DNA of 64,000 nt from Chitinophaga caseinilytica (GCF_038396765.1 NZ_CP150096.1:353501-417500); one strand, 5' to 3'. Shown: positions 27,162-36,740, counted from the first letter of the stretch. The notes: generated by a model not told the origin, from the letters alone. Made by a program: numbers and translations.

Positions 27162-27234
27162 CTACCGACACGCGTTCCCTTATACCCGATCAATAAAACC
27201 CATTCCCGTTTTTAACCCAATGAAAACCCATCGT

Positions 27235-27909
27235 ATGTTCAAATACGGCCTCATCACCGCCGCCGGGCATGGATCCCGGCTAGATCCACTCACGCAGTAT
27301 CTTCCCAAGGCACTGGTAGAAGTAAACGGCGCGCCCATGATCAGGAGCCTCCTGGACCAGATCAATCCGCTCGTACCTCATGTGTCAGTCACCATCGGCT
27401 ACAAGGCGGAAATGCTCGCATCCCGGCTCGCCCAAAGCATCAGCGCCATGTACAATACATCGGGAAAAGGCAATGGCTGGTGGATTTTCAATACTCCACT
27501 TCGATTCGTAAATGCCCCCGTACTCGTTGTGGCCTGCGACATTGTCGCCGACCTTGACCTTCATTTTATATATGACCAATACCTTAAAAACGGACACCCT
27601 CCCTGCATGCTCGTACCAATCCATGCCACATCCGATGTGGAAGGAGATTTCATCGAATATAAAGACGGGAGGGTTACTGCACTGAGCCGGACTATAGAAA
27701 CCCCTATGATGGGCTCCGGCATCTACGTTATCAACCCCGCCGTTGTAAATGCCCGTATGGCCGAGATGCAGGATGTGACAGATGTCTGGAAGCATTTTCT
27801 TCCTGCCGGAGATTTGGGCTGTACGCCCATTTATCCAAAATTCTGGGCCACCGTCAATAACCTGGAACAGCTATACCGTTGCCAGCAGGCACTCACTGTA
27901 AACTTGTGA
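27235..27909 (+). CDS. LicC-like sugar/choline-phosphate nucleotidyltransferase
   Basis: Nucleotidyltransferase fold: GLITAAGHGSRLDPLTQYLP (NTP-binding loop plus Lys in PKALVEVNG), DIVAD metal site and GSGIYVINP. Such enzymes join a sugar phosphate or phosphocholine to CMP/UMP. At about 225 residues it fits the short LicC-like type. ATG 27235 is preferred to ATG 27220 because it puts the start the same distance (about 16 bases) behind the TTTTTAACCC motif as in the two peptide genes. Three bases separate it from the LicD fusion gene downstream, which suggests donor synthesis for that transferase. Confidence 0.78.
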   Translation: MFKYGLITAAGHGSRLDPLTQYLPKALVEVNGAPMIRSLLDQINPLVPHVSVTIGYKAEMLASRLAQSISAMYNTSGKGNGWWIFNTPLRFVNAPVLVVACDIVADLDLHFIYDQYLKNGHPPCMLVPIHATSDVEGDFIEYKDGRVTALSRTIETPMMGSGIYVINPAVVNARMAEMQDVTDVWKHFLPAGDLGCTPIYPKFWATVNNLEQLYRCQQALTVNL

Positions 27910-27912
27910 ACC

Positions 27913-29130
27913 ATGCAGAAATACATGCTTTCTATTCAAAAAAATAACGGCATCCTCGTGGCATTGGAAAAGAACGGTCAGCGAACCATTATCGACCGTC
28001 CCGTGGAGCCCCTTATAGCCGTCGACGAAAAATATCAGGATGAAGAATGGGGTGTCGGGCTGAGCGATTTTGAAATCGAATATTTTCGTGCCAACTGGCA
28101 GGCTATATCACATTTTCTATTGCAAAAGGAAAAGAAATGGTGCATAATAGTGGAGGATGGAGTAGCAGTCAATTGCAGCGACGATATGCTGGAAGATATC
28201 GCTTCACAGATTCCTGATGAAGTAGATGTCTTTTTTCCCTTCGGCCGCAAACCCGAAGAAGCACAACTGAAAGTACATCCCTCCATCATGGGTTACTTCT
28301 GGGGAAGCCAGATTTATTTCATCAGCAAAGGAGGTGCAAAAAAACTGATGCAGCTTTGCCCTCTCATCAGACAGCCATTTGACGAGGAATTACTCAACCT
28401 TTCCATCGACAACAAATTATCTATCAGCTACGATGAAATAGACATCTTCACTTACAATTACAGCCTGTCGCCCAGCTATCTTGCCCGCCGACAGGTTGTC
28501 CATAACAAGCTTTTCAACTACCCGGCCTGGACTGCCGACACTAAACAAATGGCCCGCGACCTGTTGCGAAAGACTTGTCTGGAAGCTGACGAAGCCGCCG
28601 TCAAACTCGTCTTGCACGGAGGTACGCTACTGGGCGCCATCCGGCATGACGCCATCATGCCGTGGGACGATGATATCGATCTTGGCATCCATCACCACGA
28701 CATTGAAAAACTATTAGCTCAGCTTGATAAATCAGGAACACTGAAACATAAGCTGATTCATGCGAACTTCCGCGGTAACCCTTCCATTTTCTATAAAATC
28801 TGGGACGAAAATGGGATCAACATCGAAGGCTATGACTACAAATTCCCATTTATCGATATTTGGCTGTATTTCGAAGATGGAAAAGCCATGTATTACAAAG
28901 AATGGCCGTCATTCAACCCCGACCTGTATTTTCCCTTGAAAAAAACTGAGTTCGAAGGCAGCGATTTATGGATGCCGGTAAACCCCACCGGATTCCTCGA
29001 TTTTCTTTTCCGGGATTGGAGGGAGATGATCGTAGTATATCCTTTCTGTCATTCGAAAGAACGCTATGCCTTCAAACCACTATCATATGCTATCCAGGTG
29101 GATGAACTTGGCAAGCTGATCGAGTATTGA
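27913..29130 (+). CDS. Fusion of GT25-like domain and LicD/fukutin-type phosphotransferase
   Basis: 405 residues. The N-terminal half (about 1-190) resembles the GT25-like units of the gene at 17909, with WCIIVEDGVAV in place of the EDD motif and YFWGSQIYFISKGGAKKLM. The C-terminal half (about 205-400) is a LicD/FKTN domain with HGGTLLGAIRHDAIMPWDDD, then DIDLGIHHHD and the downstream FPFIDIWLYF. LicD proteins transfer phosphocholine or phospho-sugars from a CDP donor to glycans. It is preceded directly by a LicC-like gene. Whether the acceptor is the secreted peptide or a cell-surface glycan is unknown. Base composition looks more A/T-rich than the neighbouring Sus genes. Confidence 0.78.
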   Translation: MQKYMLSIQKNNGILVALEKNGQRTIIDRPVEPLIAVDEKYQDEEWGVGLSDFEIEYFRANWQAISHFLLQKEKKWCIIVEDGVAVNCSDDMLEDIASQIPDEVDVFFPFGRKPEEAQLKVHPSIMGYFWGSQIYFISKGGAKKLMQLCPLIRQPFDEELLNLSIDNKLSISYDEIDIFTYNYSLSPSYLARRQVVHNKLFNYPAWTADTKQMARDLLRKTCLEADEAAVKLVLHGGTLLGAIRHDAIMPWDDDIDLGIHHHDIEKLLAQLDKSGTLKHKLIHANFRGNPSIFYKIWDENGINIEGYDYKFPFIDIWLYFEDGKAMYYKEWPSFNPDLYFPLKKTEFEGSDLWMPVNPTGFLDFLFRDWREMIVVYPFCHSKERYAFKPLSYAIQVDELGKLIEY

Positions 29131-29200
29131 TCACGCCTCACGCAAAAAGAAAAGAAATGCCCGGAAAGTTGGACATTTATCATGACAGCAACCTCCGGGC

Positions 29201-29230
29201 AAAAAGAAAGCGCCCCACCAGGAGGCGCTT
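29201..29230 (-). terminator. Intrinsic terminator after the left Sus-like operon
   Basis: AAGCGCC (29208-29214) pairs with GGCGCTT (29224-29230); on the minus strand the stem is followed by TCTTTTT. It lies 26 bases past the DUF1735 stop codon. A second G/C hairpin (29158-29164 with 29194-29200) just to its left may serve the LicD gene. Confidence 0.75.
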
Positions 29231-29255
29231 CCGGACTTTTGGGGATTTGTATAAC

Positions 29256-30077
29256 TCAAGGTTGTGCTAACTTCACCAGCGTTTCCTGCACGCGCTTCAG
29301 CTCGCCGCTTACAGGGTCTTTATAGGTATAGTCCAACAGGAAAGTTTTCGTGTCCGGCAGATATTTGTTGACACCCGTTGCGGTAATCTCCATGGCGGAA
29401 GTCAGCGTCACTGACCGGTCGGCCGCAAGCGTCAACAGGATGTTGTATTTCGCATTCACCGTATCTTCAAACACCTTGTCTGCATACATTTCCAGCGAAT
29501 TTTCGGACATCGCGCGCAGGGTTTTCTCTTTCCCGATGCTTTCCGAACCGAGAAGGCCGGTCATGCTGTAAGCGCCGGAAAACTGGTTATTGAACACCAG
29601 GTGATACAGCACCCATTTCTTATCCTGGACGATCTCAAATTCCGACGACCGCGCGATGCTGACCGGCAACACATAATCCTTCTTGGCATCGAGGCCATTG
29701 GTCGTGATGGTGAATGGAAGACGGGCGTATTCCTCACCCGATTTCACGGTAACCGACATGTTGCTGATCTTGTAATTGGCCGCAGGCAACGGCGTATACA
29801 GCGTGGTGCCGGTAGTTGCGATGTCGTTGAGGCTATCCACGATGCGGGGCACCACTTCCACCCCCACGTTCACATCACGGTCGTTAGGCGCCACGCCGCT
29901 TACGTACACGCTCACGAAGGCCGGGTTTTCGGCGCCGAACATGACATCCGCGCTCAGCACGCCGCTCCGCACCATGTACACCTGCTTTTTGTATAATTCT
30001 CCCTGCGTGGCGTCTTTCTCGCAGGCCGACATCAGGATGGCGGCAGCGGCCAGGCAGGACCAGTATGATTTTCTCAT
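29256..30077 (-). CDS. DUF1735-type surface lipoprotein of the left Sus-like locus
   Basis: About 273 residues beginning MRKSYWSCLAAAAILMSACE, a lipoprotein signal with lipobox Cys in LMSAC. DUF1735-like region at about 45-165 (DVNVGVEVVPRIVDSLN, then YKISNMSVTVKSGEEYARLP), followed by a beta-rich C-terminal domain. Such lipoproteins accompany SusC/SusD pairs and are thought to help bind glycan at the cell surface. The ATG at 30075-30077 is chosen for the signal peptide; a longer frame upstream has no such logic. It is last in its operon, 28 bases after SusD. Confidence 0.8.
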   Translation of the reverse strand: MRKSYWSCLAAAAILMSACEKDATQGELYKKQVYMVRSGVLSADVMFGAENPAFVSVYVSGVAPNDRDVNVGVEVVPRIVDSLNDIATTGTTLYTPLPAANYKISNMSVTVKSGEEYARLPFTITTNGLDAKKDYVLPVSIARSSEFEIVQDKKWVLYHLVFNNQFSGAYSMTGLLGSESIGKEKTLRAMSENSLEMYADKVFEDTVNAKYNILLTLAADRSVTLTSAMEITATGVNKYLPDTKTFLLDYTYKDPVSGELKRVQETLVKLAQP

Positions 30078-30105
30078 GCGAATCATTTCAAATTGAATTA
30101 ATGCG

Positions 30106-32028
30106 TCACCATCCCGGATTCTGGACGAGCGACTGGTTCTTGTTGATATCGGGTTTCGGAATGGGCCAGAGGTATTGTTTGAGGGAAAACTTCCGTACGG
30201 CTTCCTTCGCGATGGTGCGCACAAAGAACTGGTCTTTGTTGGCTTTCGTGATCTCGGTGTTCATGCCGGTAACGGGCTTCGCATCCTCGAGCGGGGCAAT
30301 TTTCCAGCGGCGGGTATCGAAGTACCGGCGGCCTTCAAACGCCAGCTCGATCTGCCTTTCCCGACGGATGGCCGTGCGCAGCGATGCGGCGGAACCCAGC
30401 TCTTCGGGGCTCAATCCCGGCAGGCCCGCCCTGAAACGGATGCGGTTAAAATACTTCGCGATCTCTGCCAGGTCGCGCTTGTATTCCTTGCCATTCACCA
30501 TATGCGCGGCGCTTAGCTCGTTGAGGGCCTCCACGTAATTGAGATACACTTCGCCCATGCGGAACAGCATGAAAACTTTCCGCGACCGGGATGCACCTTC
30601 CCAGGTGTAGCTGTCTTCCGGGTGGATGTATTTCTGGATCGAATAGCCCGTCAACGGATAATCTCCGCCGGCCTTTCCTTCGTTCCCGTCGCGGTAATAT
30701 TCCACTACGAAATTTTTGCGCCAGTCTTTCGCCGCGCTCGTCCCTTTCCAGAAAAATCCGGTGAAGCCGATAGATGCGTAGAAACGGGGCTCGCGGTTGG
30801 CATACATTTTAAACACGCCCGACCGGGTGAACTCGTCTGCCGTAGCGGTGTACCCGTTTTCGCTGTAGGGATAGTCCACGCTGGCGTTGTCTTTCGTACG
30901 GCCATCGCGCATGTAGTAAGCGTCTACGAGCTTCTGCGTGGCGCCGCCGCCATTCCAGCTGTCGGTCTGGCGCGGCATGCAAAACTGGATGGTGTTGTTG
31001 AGGGAATTGACGGAGCGGACGAAGATGGCTTCGCGGTTCTTGCTGGCCAACACGTCTCCACCGGCAAACATATCGCGGTAAGACAGGAACGGATCGATAT
31101 CTCCCGCGCCGTCCGGATAGCTGCCCGCAGGCACATTCGCAGGCAGCTTCGCCGTTTCAGGCACTTTGGGCGTGGTATACAGCTCATACTGGTTGAGATC
31201 GATCACGGCTTTGGCGGCCGCGGCGGCCTGTGCCCATTTGCCGTCGTCGAACTGCTGGCTGATAAACGGAACACCTTTGGCCGTGCGGAACCCGCCGTAC
31301 TCCGTGTTCCCGTTGAACAACGGGCTGGCGGCATACAGCATCAGGCGCGATTTCACCGCCAGGGCAGCTCCTTTCGTCGGTTGCCCGATGGTAGTCGGCG
31401 ATGTGCTCAAAGGCAGCAGTTCCGCCACTTCCGTGAGCTCTTTCGCTACATAATTCACGCAGGAGTCGTAGGTGGAACGGGCCAGCATCAGCTCTTCTAT
31501 CGGCTGGCTGAACTCCAGCGGCTTTTCCGGCGCAATGATCACCGGGCCGTATTGCTGGATCAGGCAGAAATAGAAGTAGGCGCGCAGAAACCTCGCCTGT
31601 GCTTTCTTGTCCTGCTTCTCCCCTTGCGACATATCCTTCACCTCATCTACCCGGTGAATGAAAATATTGGCCGAGCGGATCCCGCGGTACAGGTTCGTCC
31701 AGAAGTTGTAATACCCCGTGGTAGCATCGTATTCGCCGGCTGCGATGTAGGATGCTGGCAGATCCGCGCGTTTCCATACCTGCACGGCTTCGTCAGACGC
31801 GGGCACCCAGGGCGTTCCGGATACTCGGAAGAAGTCGGATTCGTCGGGGATGTAATTGTAAATGTCGTAGAGGTAAGACGTGGCGTAAGAAGATTTGGCG
31901 AACACGGTGTCCATGTTCATCAGATCGTTCAGGTACGGGCGAACGTCCAGGAATTTTTTGCAGGCCGTCATTTGCGATACCGCCAGCATGGCTGCGGATA
32001 CGAAAAGGAGGCGGAAAAATGGCTTCAT
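30106..32028 (-). CDS. SusD/RagB-type surface lipoprotein
   Basis: 640-residue outer-membrane lipoprotein that caps the SusC channel and binds the incoming nutrient. Lipobox SQMTACKKFLDV, then the SusD TPR-like helices (NLYRGIRSANIFIHRVDEV; ARFLRAYFYFCLIQQYG) and the C-terminal signature RRERQIELAFEGRRYFDTRRW. Spacing of 31 bases to SusC. The sugar or other ligand cannot be deduced. Confidence 0.94.
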   Translation of the reverse strand: MKPFFRLLFVSAAMLAVSQMTACKKFLDVRPYLNDLMNMDTVFAKSSYATSYLYDIYNYIPDESDFFRVSGTPWVPASDEAVQVWKRADLPASYIAAGEYDATTGYYNFWTNLYRGIRSANIFIHRVDEVKDMSQGEKQDKKAQARFLRAYFYFCLIQQYGPVIIAPEKPLEFSQPIEELMLARSTYDSCVNYVAKELTEVAELLPLSTSPTTIGQPTKGAALAVKSRLMLYAASPLFNGNTEYGGFRTAKGVPFISQQFDDGKWAQAAAAAKAVIDLNQYELYTTPKVPETAKLPANVPAGSYPDGAGDIDPFLSYRDMFAGGDVLASKNREAIFVRSVNSLNNTIQFCMPRQTDSWNGGGATQKLVDAYYMRDGRTKDNASVDYPYSENGYTATADEFTRSGVFKMYANREPRFYASIGFTGFFWKGTSAAKDWRKNFVVEYYRDGNEGKAGGDYPLTGYSIQKYIHPEDSYTWEGASRSRKVFMLFRMGEVYLNYVEALNELSAAHMVNGKEYKRDLAEIAKYFNRIRFRAGLPGLSPEELGSAASLRTAIRRERQIELAFEGRRYFDTRRWKIAPLEDAKPVTGMNTEITKANKDQFFVRTIAKEAVRKFSLKQYLWPIPKPDINKNQSLVQNPGW

Positions 32029-32059
32029 AAACTAAAAATTCAGCTTCAACAATCGGTTA

Positions 32060-35000
32060 TCAGAATCGCAGGTCTATCCCAAAAGAGACGGTTTTCTGGA
32101 TGGGATAGGCAAGCCCGCCGCTGCCGGCCAGCTCGGGGTCCCAGAGCTTGACGTTGTCCCAGACGAGCAGGTTGAACCCGGTGGCGTACACGCGGAGGGT
32201 TTTCACTTTCAGCCGGCGCAGCCAGGACGGGGGAACGGTGTACCCGATCTGCATTTCCTTGAGGCGGATGTATTTGGCATTGGCCAGCCAGAAAGTGGAA
32301 GCCTGGCTGTTGTTGGTGCTGTTGCCGTAGGTCATGCGGGGGAACCTTGCGTCGGGGTTCTCGGTGCTCGGGCTTCCCTTGCCGCCGCCGGAATACCAGT
32401 CGGGCGTCCAGCGGTTGGCGGGATCGTTGACGATATCGAGCACATTGCCGGTTTCACCGCCCACGAAGGGGAACATCCCATATCCCGCGTAGAAGAAATC
32501 AGATTTGGAAGCGCCCTGGAACCGGAAAGCCAGGTCGAAATCGCCGTACCGTACTTCCGCACCAAAGCCATACACGACCTGCGGAACGGTGGAGGTGCCG
32601 ATGGGCACTTTATCATCGTCGTTGATGAGGCCATCGCCGTTTACGTCGCGGTACTTGATATCGCCGGGGCGCACTTCGCCGAAAGTCTGCACGGGGCTGC
32701 TCATGATATCCGCGGAATCTTTAAAGAGGCCCAATGCCTTGTATCCTTTCAGCTGGCCGTACGGGAAGCCTTTGAGGCCCTGGTAGGGGAACCGCGGCTT
32801 CGGCTCGTCGTACTCCAGGATTTCGTTGTGGGTATAGGTGAAGTTACCGCGCAGGGTAACGATGGTTTTGTTGAACTGATGGGTATAGCTGGCACTCATA
32901 TCGAAACCCGCGTTCTTCATCGCGCCCACGTTGCCCCAGGGCGCGGTGGTGTTGCCCACTACGTCGGGCAGGGTGGTGCGCAGCATGAAGATGCCGGTAC
33001 GCTTGCTGCGGAACAGGTCTGCCTGAACGGTAACCCGGTCTGCCCAGTTGAAATCCACGCCGAAGTTCAGCTTGTGGTCTACTTCCCAGCCCAGGTTGTC
33101 GGCCCCCAGCTCGCCTTCGCGGATGCCGGGGAAATAGTTGTTGCCATAATCGCCGAAGCTGTAGCCCGGTGCGCCCGTATTCACGAACGTCATGTAAGGG
33201 AAGCGTTTCCCGCCGCCGATCTGATCGTTGCCTACAAGCCCGTATGATGCCCGCAGCTTCAGCTGGCGCAGATCCGGGAGGATTTTTTTGATGAAGGGCT
33301 CTTCAGACAGCACCCATCCCGCGGCGATCGACGGGAAGAAGCCGTACTGGTTGCCGATCTCGAAATTCTCGGAGCCGTTGTACCCGAAGTTCGCTTCCAT
33401 GAGGTACCGCGATTTGTAACCGTACGTCACGCGGCCGCTGGTGCCCATCGCGCGGTAAGGGATCGAGGTAACGTCGGTAACCGCCTGGTTGTCTACCTTA
33501 TCCCGCCGGTTGAACAGCAACAGGCCGGATACCGAATGGTCTTTATTGAAAACCCGGTAATAGTTCAACGCTGCCTCCAGGTACTGGGAACGGGTGCCGT
33601 AGGCCAGTTTGGAGAAGCTCATCGGGGTAGATTCAGTTTTCTTCTGCAGCATGAGCGCGCCGGTTTCCGGATCTCGCTGGCGTTGGGCCAGGTACAGTTC
33701 AGGGAATTTTACGCGGTTGATGTTGTGCACATTGTAGGAGTCGAACGAATAAAGGATGTGCACTTTCAGGCCCGGCGTAATGAAAGGCAGCTCCTGCGTG
33801 AGCTTCAGGCTGCTTTCGATGGTATTCTGCCAATCTGTGATGAAACCGGTTTTCGTTAACAGCACATAAGGGTTGGCCTGGTTGTTCATTCCGTAAGACG
33901 CCATTTGCCCCGAGGAATATTGCAGCGGAACGGTGAGCGGCGTGAGCGTGCCCATCGATCCCCAGATAAAATCGGATGCAATGCCGGGCCGGTTCTGCTG
34001 CGCGATGTTGCCGCCCACGCCGATGTTGATCAGCATCGTGGGCGTAACATCTACGTCTACGTTCGAGCGGAAAGTATATTTCTTGTAATTGACGTTGCTG
34101 TTGTAGTTGTTGAGGTTATCGAATTTATAGAGGCCTTCTTCATTGTAATATGATCCCGACAGGTAATACCGCGCCGTGTTGCCGCCGCCGCCGATGCTGG
34201 CGCGGGCCATGAGGTTGCTGGTGTGGTCTTTGATGGTGAGGGCGCGCCAGTCTACGTCTGGATAGATATCCGGATCGAGTCCGTATTTGATGATCTCCAT
34301 CTCTTCCCTGTTGTACACGGGGTTCATGCCGCGCACTTCACGGGCTTCGTTGGCAAGGCGGGCATAATCGTAGGCGCCTACATAGTTTTGCAGCCGCGAA
34401 GGTTGAAGGGTGCCGCGCTCTACGCGGAAGTTGATGGAAGGCTTGCCGGCCTTTCCGCGCTTGGTGTTAATGAGCACAACGCCGTTGGCGCCTCTCACCC
34501 CGTAAACCGCCGTAGCGGAAGCGTCTTTGAGGATGGAAAAGGACTCGATATCGTCCGGGTCGATTTCGTTGATGCTTCCCCGTTCGATACCGTCTACCAG
34601 CACCAGCGCGCTTTGGTTGGCACCGAAAGTCCCGATACCGCGGATCCAGAATTGCGAAGCGTTGCGCCCCGGCTCGCCGGTGCGCTGCATGGCGATCACG
34701 CCTGCCGCGTTGCCCGCCAGCCCGTTAACGAGCGATGCGGTGGGCGTCCGGAGCGCAGACACGGGAACGGTGGTTACCGCACCCACCATCGTCGCTTTTT
34801 TCTGGGTCGCATATCCCACCACTACCACTTCATCCACATCCGATAATTTCTGCGACAGTTTGATAAGGACCCTCCCGCCGCCGGTTATCCGGTATTCCTT
34901 TTCCGCAAATCCCATCGCCGTCACGAGGATGATATCGTATTTGGCTACAGACAGTTTGAACTGGCCTTTCCCGTCTGTCACCGTTCCGAGGCTGGGCATA

Positions 35001-35146
35001 TTTTTCACCACCACGGTGGCGCCGGGAAAAGGCTCATTGCTGGCACTGTCGAGCACCTGCCCCTCCACGGTGAATTTCTCCTGGGCGTAGAGCCCCGCGC
35101 TGCATGCGAGCATACAGCAAAAAACGAACAGTATTTTCTTAAACAT
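32060..35146 (-). CDS. SusC/RagA TonB-dependent transporter (left locus)
   Basis: 1028-residue outer-membrane channel. Signal peptide (about 1-21, ending GLYAQ), a CarboxypepD_reg-like domain (FTVEGQVLDSASNEPFPGAT), plug domain with VDEVVVVGYATQKKATMVGA and SFSILKDASATAVYGVRGANG, then a large beta barrel. There is no STN domain, so direct FecR signalling through it is not expected. It is encoded between the IPT/NHL lipoprotein and SusD. Confidence 0.95.
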   Translation of the reverse strand: MFKKILFVFCCMLACSAGLYAQEKFTVEGQVLDSASNEPFPGATVVVKNMPSLGTVTDGKGQFKLSVAKYDIILVTAMGFAEKEYRITGGGRVLIKLSQKLSDVDEVVVVGYATQKKATMVGAVTTVPVSALRTPTASLVNGLAGNAAGVIAMQRTGEPGRNASQFWIRGIGTFGANQSALVLVDGIERGSINEIDPDDIESFSILKDASATAVYGVRGANGVVLINTKRGKAGKPSINFRVERGTLQPSRLQNYVGAYDYARLANEAREVRGMNPVYNREEMEIIKYGLDPDIYPDVDWRALTIKDHTSNLMARASIGGGGNTARYYLSGSYYNEEGLYKFDNLNNYNSNVNYKKYTFRSNVDVDVTPTMLINIGVGGNIAQQNRPGIASDFIWGSMGTLTPLTVPLQYSSGQMASYGMNNQANPYVLLTKTGFITDWQNTIESSLKLTQELPFITPGLKVHILYSFDSYNVHNINRVKFPELYLAQRQRDPETGALMLQKKTESTPMSFSKLAYGTRSQYLEAALNYYRVFNKDHSVSGLLLFNRRDKVDNQAVTDVTSIPYRAMGTSGRVTYGYKSRYLMEANFGYNGSENFEIGNQYGFFPSIAAGWVLSEEPFIKKILPDLRQLKLRASYGLVGNDQIGGGKRFPYMTFVNTGAPGYSFGDYGNNYFPGIREGELGADNLGWEVDHKLNFGVDFNWADRVTVQADLFRSKRTGIFMLRTTLPDVVGNTTAPWGNVGAMKNAGFDMSASYTHQFNKTIVTLRGNFTYTHNEILEYDEPKPRFPYQGLKGFPYGQLKGYKALGLFKDSADIMSSPVQTFGEVRPGDIKYRDVNGDGLINDDDKVPIGTSTVPQVVYGFGAEVRYGDFDLAFRFQGASKSDFFYAGYGMFPFVGGETGNVLDIVNDPANRWTPDWYSGGGKGSPSTENPDARFPRMTYGNSTNNSQASTFWLANAKYIRLKEMQIGYTVPPSWLRRLKVKTLRVYATGFNLLVWDNVKLWDPELAGSGGLAYPIQKTVSFGIDLRF

Positions 35147-35179
35147 ACGTTCCTTGTTAAATGGGTTGAATTGTGTTGC

Positions 35180-36493
35180 TTACTCCACCGTTACTGCGCG
35201 GATGCGGTGATTGTTCATGTCGGTTACGTACAGCACATCGTTTTTATCGACCGCCACACCATTGGGGAAATTGAATTTGGATTTCAGCGGAAGGCCGTCC
35301 TCGTATCCCGCGGCTTCTTCCGGCATTCCGGCGTAAGTGGTAACAAGGCCGGTGGGCGTTACTTTCCGGATACAGTTGTTCCGGGAGTCGGCTACATACA
35401 TATTATTCTGGCTATCGAAAACCATGTCTTCCGGCGCATTGAATTTCGCGTTGGCACCGGGCCCGTTGAGGAAACCCGCGCCGCCGTCGGTACCGGCAAA
35501 AATAGTGGTGTTGCCGGTTGCGGGGTCTACTTTGAAAATGCAATGGCGCGCGCGGCTGGAGGCGTAGATCACGCCGTTATTGTCTACCGCCACACGGCCG
35601 AACCCGTTGAAGTTGAATTGCGTGACCACCTTTTCCTCTTTCGTGGCGGGATTCACATAATTCAGCCGGCCGGCCAGCCAGTTGTAGACATAGAGCTTTC
35701 CCGAAGTATTATCGTAAGCGCCCGCCAGCGGATAATCTCCCGCGCCGAAAACGGGCGAACCTGCCGTGGTGGCGTAAAACGCTTTCGGTTGCCAGCTGTT
35801 GAGCGGCGCCAGCCCGGTCAGGATAACGGGGTACTGGTTATCCCGCTGAATGGCGATCACCTGGTTGTCGGATTTGCGGATGGTAATTCCGTACGGAGAT
35901 CCGGCGGGGATGCGCGTTACCTTGTTTTGTGAAATGGAAACCTGCCGCAGCCCGCGGAAATCGGTGCCGTCGTATTGCAATACCATCAGGTTGCCCTCAT
36001 CGTCTGCGGTGATATACTGCGGGAAGCTGAATTGCGCCTCGGCCAGGGGGCCGTCTGCCGTAACGCCTTTGCCATCCGGCCCTACTTTCCCGGAGATGGT
36101 GCTTACGGATTGAGTAATGATGTACCTGAATCGTTTCTGGGCACTCACTTCGCGGTCATGCACCTTCAATTGAAGATCTACGTCGCCACTGAGTTTCCGT
36201 GGCACCAGCGCATAGATTTTGTTATTCTTCACGCCTACCACCACCGCTTTCTTTCCGCCCACGCTCAGCCTGATATGCGCTGTATCGTTCCCGAAATTAT
36301 CGCCGGTGATGACGAGTTGCGTGGCCTTTCCGCCCGAATCCGGGGAAAAATGGGAGATGGTGATAGGTTTGCCCGGGTCATAGGGGTCTGCTTCCTTTCC
36401 GCCATCGTTGTCTTTCGAACAGGCGGCCGTTAAAAACAGGACCGTTAGGGGGATAAGAAACCCGGGCGATTTGATGTTACTCATAAATCGCAT
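35180..36493 (-). CDS. IPT/TIG plus NHL-repeat lipoprotein (left locus)
   Basis: About 437 residues. Lipoprotein signal with lipobox in FLTAACSK, an IPT/TIG Ig-like domain at about 40-120 (PITISHFSPDSGGKATQLVI), then NHL beta-propeller repeats (for example FNAPEDMVFDSQNNMYVADS and FNFPNGVAVDKNDVLYVTDM). It starts at ATG 36491-36493; ATG 36482-36484 is also possible. It is first in the SusC/SusD operon and has a paralogue at 44103 in the right locus. The likely role is a surface glycan- or protein-binding partner of the Sus pair. Confidence 0.85.
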   Translation of the reverse strand: MRFMSNIKSPGFLIPLTVLFLTAACSKDNDGGKEADPYDPGKPITISHFSPDSGGKATQLVITGDNFGNDTAHIRLSVGGKKAVVVGVKNNKIYALVPRKLSGDVDLQLKVHDREVSAQKRFRYIITQSVSTISGKVGPDGKGVTADGPLAEAQFSFPQYITADDEGNLMVLQYDGTDFRGLRQVSISQNKVTRIPAGSPYGITIRKSDNQVIAIQRDNQYPVILTGLAPLNSWQPKAFYATTAGSPVFGAGDYPLAGAYDNTSGKLYVYNWLAGRLNYVNPATKEEKVVTQFNFNGFGRVAVDNNGVIYASSRARHCIFKVDPATGNTTIFAGTDGGAGFLNGPGANAKFNAPEDMVFDSQNNMYVADSRNNCIRKVTPTGLVTTYAGMPEEAAGYEDGLPLKSKFNFPNGVAVDKNDVLYVTDMNNHRIRAVTVE

Positions 36494-36655
36494 GTGCTTA
36501 TGTTTAGACAATAAAATAGCGGCATCAGGGCGCTACCGTAAAAACGTGGTTAGAATGTATGCCTTGGAATTTTGGCCCTTCCGCAGGGCCATCGGAGTCT
36601 TCACTTTCATTTTGGTCGATCACAAAAGACGGGCGTACGCATCTACGTCCTGCTA

Positions 36656-36663
36656 CAAAAATA
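36656..36663 (-). promoter_or_regulatory. Putative -7 box for the left Sus-like operon
   Basis: Minus-strand TATTTTTG matches TAnnTTTG, about 160 bases before the IPT/NHL start. The -33 TTG is not evident. No other feature was recognised in the 36494-36740 gap. Confidence 0.35.
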
Positions 36664-36740
36664 GCATATCGTCCAAGCGGGGGATTAAGGATATTAGCAG
36701 TAATTATAACGATTTTAGCGACTGGGGCTTTCTTTGCGCG

